DNA of 15,731 bases, from positions 11,810 through 27,540 of the forward strand of contig NVXB01000032.1 in assembly GCA_002746425.1 (NCBI GenBank). The letters are read 5' to 3'. The notes below the pieces were generated by a model. That model searched no databases. It had not been told where the DNA came from and saw only the letters and a program-made list of their open reading frames with translations. Each line of letters begins with the position of its first letter. The stretch's first letter is position 1. A program made the translations under genes and the position numbers. Below are positions 6,897-15,192 of the stretch, in pieces. This DNA is from Hyphomicrobiales bacterium (lineage in GTDB: Bacteria > Pseudomonadota > Alphaproteobacteria > Rhizobiales > GCA-2746425).

Positions 6897-7408
6897 AGCG
6901 GTATAGCCGTTACCCGACTAGGCCCGATCAGGTACGGCATATCAAACCAAAATTCTTCCAGATTATTGCCGGGGCCAATTCTGTCGATCACGGCGAATAG
7001 GCCCGGCTCGCTCAGCGGTGTCAGCACGCCATGCCAGATATTGCGGTGGTAATTTACGCCTTGGCCCGGTTGGGTTAAAAACGCCTGCGGTATGCTAGGT
7101 TTTCCACCATCGTCAGGCGCAACAATCACCAAAAACGCATTTTCGGTCATTGGCAAAAACGCTTGGCTGCCCAGCGGGTGGCGCTCCATCATATCCAGTT
7201 GATAAGGCAGGGTGCGCTTATCGCTGTTGAACAGGCTGATGCCGGTTTTCGCGTCATCGCCCACGCAATCCAGCGTGGCCAAATCGCTAAAACGCTGGCA
7301 CAGGCCCTGATTGATAATGACGGTCGGCTCGCCCGCGATGTCCAAAACATCGCCAAAAGGCTTGAAGGCGTCAGGGGTGAGCGGTTGAATTTGGATTGTT
7401 TGCATCAT
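6893..7408 (-). CDS. allA: Ureidoglycolate lyase AllA
   Basis: Ureidoglycolate lyase (ureidoglycolate to glyoxylate plus urea), the last step of allantoin breakdown by the ureidoglycolate route. At 171 residues it has the family's usual length. Diagnostic segments are an N-terminal LTPDAFKPFGDVL, the central ISLFNSDKRTLPYQLDMMERHPLGSQAF stretch (visible as a series of conserved blocks), NYHRNIWHGVLTPL and FAVIDRIGPGNNLEE near the C-terminus. The start ATG at 7408 overlaps the allE stop as ATGA, so the two are translationally coupled; a second ATG follows at once. Its stop shares TTAA with the convergent Nudix gene. It is third in the operon puuE-allE-allA. Confidence 0.93.
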   Translation of the reverse strand: MMQTIQIQPLTPDAFKPFGDVLDIAGEPTVIINQGLCQRFSDLATLDCVGDDAKTGISLFNSDKRTLPYQLDMMERHPLGSQAFLPMTENAFLVIVAPDDGGKPSIPQAFLTQPGQGVNYHRNIWHGVLTPLSEPGLFAVIDRIGPGNNLEEFWFDMPYLIGPSRVTAIPL

Positions 7409-8241
7409 GAGCTTTGAAATGAGCCAAGCTTCATGTGCCGGTTTACGTCCTTATAGAGCAGGTAGCGGAATTTGCCGGGGCCGCCCGCATAACACGCTTG
7501 CGGACAGAACGCGCGCAGCCACATATGATCGCCGGCTTCCACCTCGACCCAATCCTGATTAAGCCGATAAACCGCCTTGCCTTCCAGCACATAAAGCCCG
7601 TGTTCCATAACGTGGGTTTCGGCAAACGGGATGATCGCGCCCGGCTCAAACGTCACAATATTGACGTGCATATCGTGGGTGAGATCGGCGGGGTCAACAA
7701 AGCTGGTGGTGGCCCATTTGCCATCGGTGCCGGGCATGGGTTTTGGCGCAACATCTTTTTCGTTGGTGACAAATGCTTTGGGTGAGGGCAGACCCTCAAC
7801 CGATTCATAACGCTTGCGAATCCAATGGAATTTTAGCGCGTTCTTGCTGTTGTTGCGCACGCTCCAATCACTGGCGGGCGGGATGAAAGCATAACCGCCT
7901 TCTGCCAGCACATGGTTCTCGCCCTCAATCGTCAGCGATAGCTCGCCCTGCACCACAAACAGCACGGCTTCGGCACCGGCGTCAGGTTCTGGCTTGTCGC
8001 TGCCACCGCCCGGTTCCACATCCATAATATACTGCGAAAACGTCTCGGCAAAACCGGACAGCGGGCGCGAGAGCACCCAGCACCGTGTTTGCTCCCAAAA
8101 CGGCAAGCGGCTGGTCACGATATCGCTGTTTGTGCCTTTTGGGATCACGGCATAGGCGGTGGTGAAAACCGCGCGGCCGGTCAGCAATTGCGTTTGCGGC
8201 GGCACACCGCCAGTGGGGGCGTAGTAAGTTGGTTTGGTCAT
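7405..8241 (-). CDS. allE: (S)-ureidoglycine aminohydrolase AllE (bicupin)
   Basis: Manganese-dependent (S)-ureidoglycine aminohydrolase, converting ureidoglycine to ureidoglycolate with release of ammonia. The 278-residue protein has two cupin domains, about 45-140 and 190-265. Glu208, His210, His214 and Gln248 in the C-terminal cupin reproduce the exact spacing (2, 6, 40) of the Mn ligands Glu235, His237, His241 and Gln275 reported for the Arabidopsis enzyme, so the active site looks intact. It begins 3 bp after the puuE-uraD stop and overlaps allA by ATGA, so the three form one operon. The usual source of ureidoglycine, allantoate amidohydrolase, is not in the window. Confidence 0.94.
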   Translation of the reverse strand: MTKPTYYAPTGGVPPQTQLLTGRAVFTTAYAVIPKGTNSDIVTSRLPFWEQTRCWVLSRPLSGFAETFSQYIMDVEPGGGSDKPEPDAGAEAVLFVVQGELSLTIEGENHVLAEGGYAFIPPASDWSVRNNSKNALKFHWIRKRYESVEGLPSPKAFVTNEKDVAPKPMPGTDGKWATTSFVDPADLTHDMHVNIVTFEPGAIIPFAETHVMEHGLYVLEGKAVYRLNQDWVEVEAGDHMWLRAFCPQACYAGGPGKFRYLLYKDVNRHMKLGSFQSS

Positions 8242-8244
8242 CGG

Positions 8245-9669
8245 TTAACCCAATAAATCTTTAAGGCGCAGCAGAGCGATACGCTCCACCTGTGCGCAGG
8301 CTGCATTAAATTCGGTATCGGCATCATGGTCAATTCTGGTGTTAAACGCCTCCAGAATTTGGCCCTTGTTCAGCCCCTTAACGGCGATGATGAAGGGAAA
8401 ACCGAATTTGCCGGTGTATTTGGCATTAAGCGTCTGAAAATGGGTGCGCTCATCATCGGTTAGCGCATCAAGCCCGGCGGAGGCTTGTTCCGCCGTGGAT
8501 TCTGCCGTCAGGCGCTTGGCCTGCGAGAGTTTGCCTGCAAGGTCCGGGTGAGCGTTGAGAACGCCAAGACGCTCGTCATGGCTGGCACTGCGGAACATGC
8601 GCGCAAGGGCGCTGTGCACGCCAATAGCGGTGTTGTGGGCGGGGCTAAGCTCCAGCGCATGGGCGCGCTCGGCAATCCACGGCGAATGTTCAAAAATGCT
8701 GCCAAAGCTTTCGACAAAAGCGGCCTTATCCATGTCAGCAGGCACGAGCTCTGGCTGCGCCGCCGGATGGTTTTGCTGCCAATGTTTTGCAATATCAATA
8801 CGCCGCGCAAACCACACATCACTGTGCGATTGGGCGTATTCCATAAACCGCCGCAGCGCCATGACGCGGCCCGGGCGGCCAATCAACCGGCAATGCAGGC
8901 CAATCGACATCATTTTGGCGCTGCCCGCAGTGCCTTCCGCATAGAGCGCGTCAAAACTGTCTTTCAAATAGGTGTAAAACTGGTCGCCGCTGTTAAAACC
9001 CTGCGGGGTCGCAAAGCGCATATCATTGGCATCCAGCGTGTAGGGCACAATCAATTGCTGATGGCCGTTATGGGCGTGCCAATAGGGCAAATCATCGGCG
9101 TAGGAATCTGAAACATAGGCAAAGCCGCCCTCATCGCTGGCCAAATCCACGGTGTTGATTGAGCAGCGCCCGGTGTACCAGCCAAGCGGGCGCGAACCGG
9201 TAATTTCGGTATGCAGCGCGATGGCCTGCATCATGTGGCCCTGCTCAAACTCGGGCGTGGCGTCTTTGTATTCGATCCATTTCAGCCCGTGGCTGGCAAT
9301 TTCCCAATCCGCTTCCTGCATGGCGGCAACTTGCTCTGGCGAGCGGGCCAGTGCGGTGGCTACGCCATAAACGGTGGCGGGTATGTTCAACTCGGTGAAA
9401 AGCCGGTGCAGCCGCCAAAAACCGGCGCGCGAGCCGTATTCGTAAATGGTTTCCATGTTCCAGTGGCGCTGGCCCTGCCATGCCTGCGCGCCAACAATCT
9501 CCGATAAAAACGCTTCAGAGGCGGCATCGCCGTGCAAAATGTTGTTTTCGCCGCCTTCCTCGTAATTAATCACGAACTGAATGGCAATGCGGGCCTTGTT
9601 TGGCCATTGTGCATTGGGCGGGGTTGAGCCATAGCCCAGCATATCTCGGCAATATCGTGTCACGGGCAT
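8245..9669 (-). CDS. puuE: Bifunctional allantoinase PuuE / OHCU decarboxylase UraD
   Basis: Fusion of two purine-catabolic enzymes, 474 residues. Residues 1 to about 303 are PuuE, the polysaccharide-deacetylase-like, cofactor-independent allantoinase (blocks YGSTPPNAQWP, FVINYEEGGE, EYGSRAGFWRL, ASHGLKW, GWYTGRCS, SIGLHCRLIGRPGR). Residues about 311-472 are 2-oxo-4-hydroxy-4-carboxy-5-ureidoimidazoline decarboxylase, with the catalytic-His motif NAHPDLAGK (His374) and KFGFPFIIAVKG at 421-432. The fused protein would take OHCU to (S)-allantoin and then to allantoate. The start at 9669 gives the normal PuuE N-terminus (RYCRDMLGYG); the Shine-Dalgarno is weak. It is first gene of the operon with allE and allA, divergent from puuD by 121 bp. 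Confidence 0.94.
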   Translation of the reverse strand: MPVTRYCRDMLGYGSTPPNAQWPNKARIAIQFVINYEEGGENNILHGDAASEAFLSEIVGAQAWQGQRHWNMETIYEYGSRAGFWRLHRLFTELNIPATVYGVATALARSPEQVAAMQEADWEIASHGLKWIEYKDATPEFEQGHMMQAIALHTEITGSRPLGWYTGRCSINTVDLASDEGGFAYVSDSYADDLPYWHAHNGHQQLIVPYTLDANDMRFATPQGFNSGDQFYTYLKDSFDALYAEGTAGSAKMMSIGLHCRLIGRPGRVMALRRFMEYAQSHSDVWFARRIDIAKHWQQNHPAAQPELVPADMDKAAFVESFGSIFEHSPWIAERAHALELSPAHNTAIGVHSALARMFRSASHDERLGVLNAHPDLAGKLSQAKRLTAESTAEQASAGLDALTDDERTHFQTLNAKYTGKFGFPFIIAVKGLNKGQILEAFNTRIDHDADTEFNAACAQVERIALLRLKDLLG

Positions 9670-9719
9670 TCTCTGGTTGGCGGCAGAAACCGCGATTCTT
9701 CTGGATAATTTGGAACAGT

Positions 9720-9761
9720 GCTAATCATTAGTTGGGATTTAGCATAAATCGAGTCTTTAAT
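9720..9761 (+). promoter_or_regulatory. Putative puuD promoter and operator
   Basis: In the 121-bp gap between divergent puuE and puuD, TTGGGA (9732-9737) and TTTAAT (9756-9761) with an 18-bp spacer make a plausible sigma-70-type promoter for puuD. Overlapping it are the small palindrome CTAATCATTAG (9721-9731) and the wider inverted repeat GCTAA (9720-9724) with TTAGC (9739-9743), possible sites for a regulator serving both directions. The assignment is by eye only. Confidence 0.33.
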
Positions 9762-9790
9762 AGACCGGAATTGAAAATTTGGAGACTTGA

Positions 9791-11032
9791 ATGTTCGACA
9801 CCATCATCTGGATTGAATGGCTGGAATTCGCGGTAAGGTGGGTTCATGCCGTCACCGCCATCGCCTGGATTGGCTCATCATTCTATTTCATCGCGCTCGA
9901 TCTGGGCCTGCGAAAAGTGCCAGAATCGCCCCCCGGTACGCAGGGCGAGCAGTGGCAGGTGCATGGTGGCGGGTTCTATCACATTCAAAAATATCTGGTT
10001 GCGCCCGCGCGTATGCCCGAGCATTTAATCTGGTTCAAATGGGAAAGCTACATCACCTGGGTGTCCGGTTTTGCCATGCTGGTGCTGGTCTATTATCTGG
10101 GCGCGGATTTGTATCTGGTCGATGCCAGCGTCTCCGAGATGTCGACCAATGTCGGCATTTTGGTCTCCCTTTGCTCCATTGCTTTTGGCTGGATCGCCTA
10201 TGATTTCTTGTGCAAAAGCAAGCTTGGCAACAACAGCACAGCGCTGATGGTGCTGCTTTATGCGCTGCTGGTGGCGATGGCCTGGGGCTATACGCAAATC
10301 TTTACCGGGCGCGCCGCATTCCTGCATTTGGGCGCTTTCACCGCGACGATCATGTCGGCCAATGTGTTTTTCATCATCATTCCCAATCAAAAAATTGTGG
10401 TGGCGGATTTGATGGCGGGTCGCACGCCCGATGCCAAATATGGCAAGATCGCCAAGCAGCGCTCCACCCACAATAATTACCTCACCCTGCCGGTGATTTT
10501 CTTCATGGTATCAAACCATTACCCGCTGGCCTTCGCGACAGAATATAACTGGATTATCGCCAGTCTGGTGTTTTTGATGGGCGTCACCATCCGGCATTAT
10601 TTCAACAGCACACACGCAGGCAAGGGCAGCCCGATATGGACCTGGGTTGCCACCACCTTGCTGTTTTTGGCCGTGATGGCCCTTTCCGTCGCGCCGATGT
10701 ATTGGGCAACGGAAAACACGGAAGAAGATGAAGCCATGGCCACGCCGCACGAGCAGATTTACATCTCGGCGGCAGGCTTTGAAGATGTGCAGGATATTGT
10801 GTTGGGCCGATGCTCGATGTGCCACACCAGCGAGCCGATGTGGGATGGCATTTTGCACCCACCAAAAGATGTGCGGCTGGATACAGCCCCGCGCATTGCC
10901 AGGCTCGCGCGGCAGATTTACATTCAGGCCGGTGTTAGCCGCGCCATGCCGCCCGCCAATGTCTCGTATATGGAAGAGGAAGAGCGCCAGACCATCATCA
11001 AGTGGTATCGCGCGGCGCAAAGCGGTAGTTAG
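9791..11032 (+). CDS. puuD: Membrane urate oxidase PuuD with C-terminal cytochrome c
   Basis: Integral membrane urate oxidase of the PuuD family, 413 residues, oxidising urate to 5-hydroxyisourate and passing electrons to cytochrome c instead of making hydrogen peroxide as soluble uricase does. An N-terminal membrane domain (to about 310) has several hydrophobic segments, near 11-38, 88-108, 120-140, 150-170, 180-198, 231-247, 254-268 and 283-304, with family blocks WVHAVTAIAWIGSSFYFIALD and IQKYLVAPARMPEHLIWFKWE (His residues at 19, 64, 78). The C-terminal domain has the heme motif CSMCH at 341-345 and a probable Met386 ligand (AMPP). GGAG six bases before ATG 9791 supports the start. It stands divergent from the rest of the urate pathway operon and no soluble uricase gene is present. 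Confidence 0.94.
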   Translation: MFDTIIWIEWLEFAVRWVHAVTAIAWIGSSFYFIALDLGLRKVPESPPGTQGEQWQVHGGGFYHIQKYLVAPARMPEHLIWFKWESYITWVSGFAMLVLVYYLGADLYLVDASVSEMSTNVGILVSLCSIAFGWIAYDFLCKSKLGNNSTALMVLLYALLVAMAWGYTQIFTGRAAFLHLGAFTATIMSANVFFIIIPNQKIVVADLMAGRTPDAKYGKIAKQRSTHNNYLTLPVIFFMVSNHYPLAFATEYNWIIASLVFLMGVTIRHYFNSTHAGKGSPIWTWVATTLLFLAVMALSVAPMYWATENTEEDEAMATPHEQIYISAAGFEDVQDIVLGRCSMCHTSEPMWDGILHPPKDVRLDTAPRIARLARQIYIQAGVSRAMPPANVSYMEEEERQTIIKWYRAAQSGS

Positions 11033-11169
11033 TGCAGGTTAGCTTGACAGATGACGGGTTTGCCAAGCACAAAGTGACGAAATTTCACGTGGCTATCTGG
11101 ATGTTACGCCAAACTCCGCTAGCTATACGATCAAGAGTTCAATCGACATAAACATGATAGGAGTTGTCT
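11033..11169 (+). promoter_or_regulatory. Intergenic region upstream of the hydroxyacid dehydrogenase
   Basis: 137 bp between puuD and the next gene with no terminator I can see, so read-through from puuD is possible. GTGA (11074-11077) and TCAC (11085-11088) form an inverted repeat separated by seven bases, a possible operator. No convincing -35/-10 pair is visible; a TTGACA at 11044 has no matching -10. Confidence 0.25.
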
Positions 11170-12057
11170 GTGGCAAAAGTTGCTTTTCTAGGCTTGGGTG
11201 TAATGGGTTATCCAATGGCGGGTTTCCTGCAAAAGGCCGGCCACGATGTGGTGGTCTACAACCGCACCAAAGCCAAAGCCGACAAATGGTGCACTGAGCA
11301 TGGTGGCACCAGCGCTGACACACCCGCAGCTGCTGCCGCAAATTGCGACATCGTGCTGGCATGTGTTGGTAACGATGATGATCTTCGCTCGATTGTAACG
11401 GGCGAAAACGGTGCGTTTTCAACCATGAAATCCGGCGCTTTGTTCATCGATCACACCACGGCATCTGCCAAAGTTGCGCGTGAGCTGGCCGAAATTGGCA
11501 CGGCAAAAGGCATTGGCTTTGTTGATGCGCCAGTATCTGGCGGCCAGGCTGGCGCAGAAAGCGGACAGCTTGCCATTATGTGCGGCGGTTCTGAAGCCGA
11601 TTACGCAAAAGCTGAGCCCATTATGAATGCCTTCGCCAAAGCGATGGTGCGTATGGGCGATGTTGGCGCGGGCCAATTGACCAAAATGGCCAACCAGATT
11701 TGTATTGCCGGTATCGTGCAGGGCATGTCTGAGGCGCTGAATTTTGCTGAAAAATCCGGCCTTGATCCAAAGCAGGTCGCTGGTCTGGTGTCGCAAGGCG
11801 CCGGTGGCTCCTGGCAGCTCGCCAATCGTGCAGACACTATGGTTGATCGTAAATTCAACTACGGTTTCGCCGTAGACTGGATGCGCAAGGATTTGGGCAT
11901 TGCGCTTGATACCGCCAAAGAAGTGGGCGTATCACTGCCCATCACCGCTTTGGTAGATCAATTCTATGCTGATGTTCAACAGCTTGGCGGCAGCCGCTGG
12001 GATACATCAAGCCTGATCCAGCGTCTGCGGCACATGCAAGGCGAAGATGTAAAATAA
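11170..12057 (+). CDS. NAD(P)-dependent beta-hydroxyacid dehydrogenase (3-hydroxyisobutyrate dehydrogenase / tartronate semialdehyde reductase family)
   Basis: Rossmann-fold beta-hydroxyacid dehydrogenase, about 295 residues. The dinucleotide-binding motif FLGLGVMGYPMA is at residues 6-17, the substrate-binding DAPVSGGQAGAESG near 119-132, and the catalytic Lys172 in GQLTKMANQ. All family signatures are intact. AGGAG six bases before GTG 11170 sets the start there; the in-frame TTG at 11164 touches the Shine-Dalgarno and is unlikely. The substrate is not readable: 3-hydroxyisobutyrate, tartronate semialdehyde or another beta-hydroxyacid are all possible. Its place downstream of puuD and beside genes that release glyoxylate makes a GlxR-like role attractive, but no glyoxylate carboligase is in the window, and it may have its own promoter. 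A strong terminator follows 20 bp after the stop. Confidence 0.85.
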   Translation: MAKVAFLGLGVMGYPMAGFLQKAGHDVVVYNRTKAKADKWCTEHGGTSADTPAAAAANCDIVLACVGNDDDLRSIVTGENGAFSTMKSGALFIDHTTASAKVARELAEIGTAKGIGFVDAPVSGGQAGAESGQLAIMCGGSEADYAKAEPIMNAFAKAMVRMGDVGAGQLTKMANQICIAGIVQGMSEALNFAEKSGLDPKQVAGLVSQGAGGSWQLANRADTMVDRKFNYGFAVDWMRKDLGIALDTAKEVGVSLPITALVDQFYADVQQLGGSRWDTSSLIQRLRHMQGEDVK

Positions 12058-12077
12058 CGCACTGAGTTTAAAAAAAC

Positions 12078-12107
12078 AAAACCCGGTCAACATGTTGGCC
12101 GGGTTTT
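12078..12107. terminator. Bidirectional intrinsic terminator
   Basis: Inverted repeat of 14 bp (one T-G wobble) with arms 12078-12091 and 12094-12107. The GC core CCCGG/CCGGG is flanked by an A-tract on the left (12069-12081) and a T-tract on the right (12104-12109), so it can terminate transcripts from both sides. It serves the dehydrogenase gene on plus and the CRTAC1-like gene on minus, both of which end within about 20 bp. Confidence 0.92.
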
Positions 12108-12120
12108 TTGATTCATTTTT

Positions 12121-13767
12121 TTAATCTATCAGGCGATAAATCACATCGCTTTCATCACGCTTGATGATGATGTGCTGATTGGCCAGAAACCGGTAATCAT
12201 GGCTCCATGATCCGTCCGGCCATTGCACCCGCACGGTGGCGCGGTCGAGCAGACCAAGGCCGATATGGGTCACGCCGGAATGGCCAGAAGCGTGTCCCGC
12301 GCCAGCTTTAATCGTGCGGTTCATGGATATCGTGCCGGTTTTAACCAGCAAACGCGCGCCAATGGCATGGGTGTTGCCGCCCTTATCATGCAGCTCAATT
12401 TCCACCCAGTTTCCTAATGGGCGATGGCCCCAATCGGTTTCGCGGCCCAGATTGCGGAACAGCGAGACGTTTTGCTTGCGGTTGATCACCAGCATATCCA
12501 GCAGACCATCACGGTTGAAATCCTCGATAATCGCGCCGCGCCCGGATGTGTTGAGCGCGATGCCTGCGCGGTCTCCGCTTTCGACAAAACGCTTATCAAT
12601 GCTTTGCAGCAACAGATTGTCGGGATCAAAAGAGGCAAAATCAGGCATCGCCTCAACATTGCCCTTGGCGACAAACAAATCCTGACGACCATCATTGTTG
12701 AAATCGGCAAACTCGACGTGCCAGCCAGTCGAGGGCAGCTTGTCCGGTCCGGCATAGGGCTGCGTCGCCGTCGCGCCGCGCTCATAGGCAATGTCGGTGT
12801 ATTGCGGGCTGCTGGCATCGGCCGGATCATCCAGCGATTGCAGCTTTGTATCGCCCATCGAGGTGATGGCGTATTCGGGCAGGCCATCGGAGTTCAAATC
12901 CGCTTCAGCAATGCCCATACCCCAGATTTTGAGATGTTCCCAGCCATCGGCGCGGCGATAGAGCCGGGGCGGGCGATTTGGTTCTACGCGCCATAATTGC
13001 TCTTCGCCGCCGCGATAATATTGGCGGTCATTGGCAATGCGCAAGGCAGGCTCACCGCTGCGGTTCCAATCGGTAAACAACATGGATAATGCGCAGTAGC
13101 CCGGAGATAATTCGGCGACGTTGTCGTAGTTTGGAGTATCGCCGCCGCTTGGGCGCATGAGATAGTTCGCATCGCATGTGCCCCATGGCGATCCAGGCGC
13201 TGTGCGATCGACATAATTGCCAAAGGCCAATGTGGGAAAGCGTTGCTCTGGCTCCCATGTGGCGGCAAAGGCAGTGGTCCACGAACGGCCACCATCAATG
13301 TTCCATTTGCGGTTCGCACGCTCAAATTTGCAGCCACCCATGCCTTGCAGCACGATGTTTTCGCCAAGGCGCAGCAACACCAAATCGTCCTGCGCATCGG
13401 CGTTGATATCCAGTGCGTAAATGCCCAGCACGTTTTTGGTCAGCTTTTCCGGCAGATCAAACGCTTTGCGGGTGAAAGACAATTCGCCGCCCGCTTTGCC
13501 TGTGTTGATGAACAGCGCTGCGGCGTTTGTGCCGCCCGCCAGTGCGATATCGGGCATGCCATCGCCGTTACAATCCAGTGAAGATCCGCCACCACCGACA
13601 AAAAATTCCCAACCGCCATCATAGGTTTGCGACAAGCCCGCGCTGGCGGCTTGCTCGGTGAAATGCGGGATGCTGAGCAGGTCCAGCGCATCGCTGCGAT
13701 CATCTGCTTGCACGGCGTTAGAGGCGAATAAAAGGGCGCAACATAGAGCGAATGAGGATTTGGTCAT
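12121..13767 (-). CDS. Secreted CRTAC1-like FG-GAP/ASPIC-UnbV repeat protein
   Basis: 548-residue exported protein with a signal peptide (1-21, cleavage after VQA). The mature part carries FG-GAP/VCBS repeats with Asp/Asn-rich calcium-binding loops: DCNGDGMPD at 65-73, DINADAQDD near 120-128, DLNSDGLPE near 290-298, DFNNDGRQD near 355-363 and DFNRDGLLD near 416-424, as in integrin-like propellers. Residues about 453-536 are an ASPIC/UnbV domain (GARLLV, IKAGAGHASGHSG, VRVQWPDG, NQHIII). Cysteines at 198 and 225 may form a disulfide. ATG 13767 overlaps the stop of the upstream di-heme cytochrome gene (ATGA), so the two are translationally coupled. No enzymatic function is known to me for bacterial members. 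It ends just before the shared terminator. Confidence 0.87.
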   Translation of the reverse strand: MTKSSFALCCALLFASNAVQADDRSDALDLLSIPHFTEQAASAGLSQTYDGGWEFFVGGGGSSLDCNGDGMPDIALAGGTNAAALFINTGKAGGELSFTRKAFDLPEKLTKNVLGIYALDINADAQDDLVLLRLGENIVLQGMGGCKFERANRKWNIDGGRSWTTAFAATWEPEQRFPTLAFGNYVDRTAPGSPWGTCDANYLMRPSGGDTPNYDNVAELSPGYCALSMLFTDWNRSGEPALRIANDRQYYRGGEEQLWRVEPNRPPRLYRRADGWEHLKIWGMGIAEADLNSDGLPEYAITSMGDTKLQSLDDPADASSPQYTDIAYERGATATQPYAGPDKLPSTGWHVEFADFNNDGRQDLFVAKGNVEAMPDFASFDPDNLLLQSIDKRFVESGDRAGIALNTSGRGAIIEDFNRDGLLDMLVINRKQNVSLFRNLGRETDWGHRPLGNWVEIELHDKGGNTHAIGARLLVKTGTISMNRTIKAGAGHASGHSGVTHIGLGLLDRATVRVQWPDGSWSHDYRFLANQHIIIKRDESDVIYRLID

Positions 13768-15192
13768 TTCGGCATCCTCAGTGTTTTAAGGAAGGTGACG
13801 AGCGCGTCCTGCTCGGATTGCTCCAGCTTTGCATATTGATCGCGCGCGGCCCGCGCCTCGCCGCCATGGGCGAGGATAACCTGCTGCAAACTGCCCAAAT
13901 CACCGCGATGGCCGTAAGGCGCAGTATCGGCAACGCCCCACAGCTCAGAAGTCATAAACGCATCGCGCGCCACAAAGCTTTGGCCCATCAGCTCATTGGC
14001 AAAATGAGGAAACTGGCTATCGGCGATGACATGGCGTTTTAAATCGCCAAACAGCGGCACTAAAACCTCGCCAGCGTCGTTGCGCGGCAGGCTTTTGGCC
14101 CAATCGAGCAGGGCGATGTCGTAGATCGCTGGCGTTTTTACATCGAAGAATGAAAGCGTGCCCGCCGTATCATAAGGGGGGATCGCTGAATGTCATCGAG
14201 CGCAGGGGCAGGGATGGCACATGGCACGAGGCGCAGCCGGTCGTCGCGAACAAGGTTTTGCCTTGATCCGCCATTTCCTGCCATGCAGGCTTGTCGAACA
14301 ACACCGGAACCGGCGCTTCCAGCGTTGCCTGATAGGCCACGAGGGCAGAGACAGCGCCGGTGTTAAGCTCATCAATATAGCCATCGCCATCAAAGTCGGC
14401 TTCGCCGGTCATGGCTTTGGCAAAGCGCTCATCGGCCTGCATGCCGTGATGGGCATTGAGTGCGTTGAGCGTGAACATGCGCAAGGAAGGAATAACGCCC
14501 TTTTGGCTAAACGGGCGAATGATGAGATCGGCATCAATGCCCTCTAACTTCGACACATCCATGCGGCCATCGGGGTGTATGGTGAGCGTGCCAAAGGAAA
14601 CGCCTTTGGAGTGCAAAGCTACTGCAACAGTTTTGCCTGCGCGCGCTTCAGCGAAAGCGGCCTTTCGCAGGGCCAATAAATCGGCGCTCATTTCTCGCGC
14701 CAAAAGCTCCATCAGGCCGGAACCGAACATATGGTTTGTGCCGCGCTCATTGGAAAATTGCGGGTCGACATTATCGAAATCAGCGCTTTCGGTGCCGCCA
14801 GATGTAAAGGCGTTGACGGTGAAATCTCCCGCGCCGCCCGATGCCGGGTTGTTGTGGCAGGAGGTGCAGGCATTGGCATCGGGCCCCGATGCCCGCTGAA
14901 ACGCCACATCGCGCGCGTGTTTAAAATGCGTTGGAATGGTGGCCTGCGTGGCGCTTGGCCGCCCGGCACCATCGGCATTGGTGAATTTTGTGTCGAACAA
15001 ACGTCGCCCGGCTTCGATCAAATCCGACAGATCAATTTGCGACAGTTTTCCCGATAGCTGTGATTGATCAACCAAAACATCAATTTGTGCCGGGTCGGCG
15101 GGGCTGCGTTCAACAAAAGTCACGGGATTTGCTGCTACGGGCGCAACGGATACACTAAGCAGCAGGGCTATGAGGCGTGGTCCAAAAATCAT
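13764..15192 (-). pseudogene. Secreted di-heme cytochrome c oxidoreductase (DHOR-like), interrupted by a one-base frameshift
   Basis: Reads as one 475-residue gene if one base is removed from the C6 run on the coding strand (14181-14176). As written, the first 340 residues end SDPPL-stop at 14170. The +1 frame continues YDTAGTLSFFDVKTPAIYDIA and runs through PLFGDLKRH, ELWGVADTAPYGHRGD, ILAHGGEA and FLKTLRM to the stop at 13764. Both parts belong to the same di-heme oxidoreductase family. It has a signal peptide (1-21), heme motifs CTSCH (109-113) and CASCH (320-324), and a calcium-loop-like DFDGDGYIDE near 267-276. With both hemes upstream of the break, the truncated form would lose the C-terminal domain with a likely axial ligand. 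A sequencing or assembly error in the homopolymer, a real mutation, or programmed frameshifting could each explain it. ATGA overlaps join it to both neighbours. Confidence 0.85.

Noticed and set aside
8485..9111. 208-codon open frame on the plus strand opposite puuE-uraD
   Set aside because: It is antisense to a clear bifunctional enzyme, has a biased basic composition and matches no family I recognise.
11164..11169. TTG at 11164 as the dehydrogenase start
   Set aside because: It directly abuts the AGGAG Shine-Dalgarno; GTG at 11170 has the proper six-base spacing.
12424..12996. 190-codon plus-strand frame opposite the CRTAC1-like gene
   Set aside because: It overlaps conserved FG-GAP loops on the other strand and has no Shine-Dalgarno sequence or recognisable domain.
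13764..14060. 98-codon frame as a separate small cytochrome-like gene
   Set aside because: It begins at an internal GTG, has no heme motif or start signal, and continues the reading frame of the di-heme cytochrome across the C6 frameshift.
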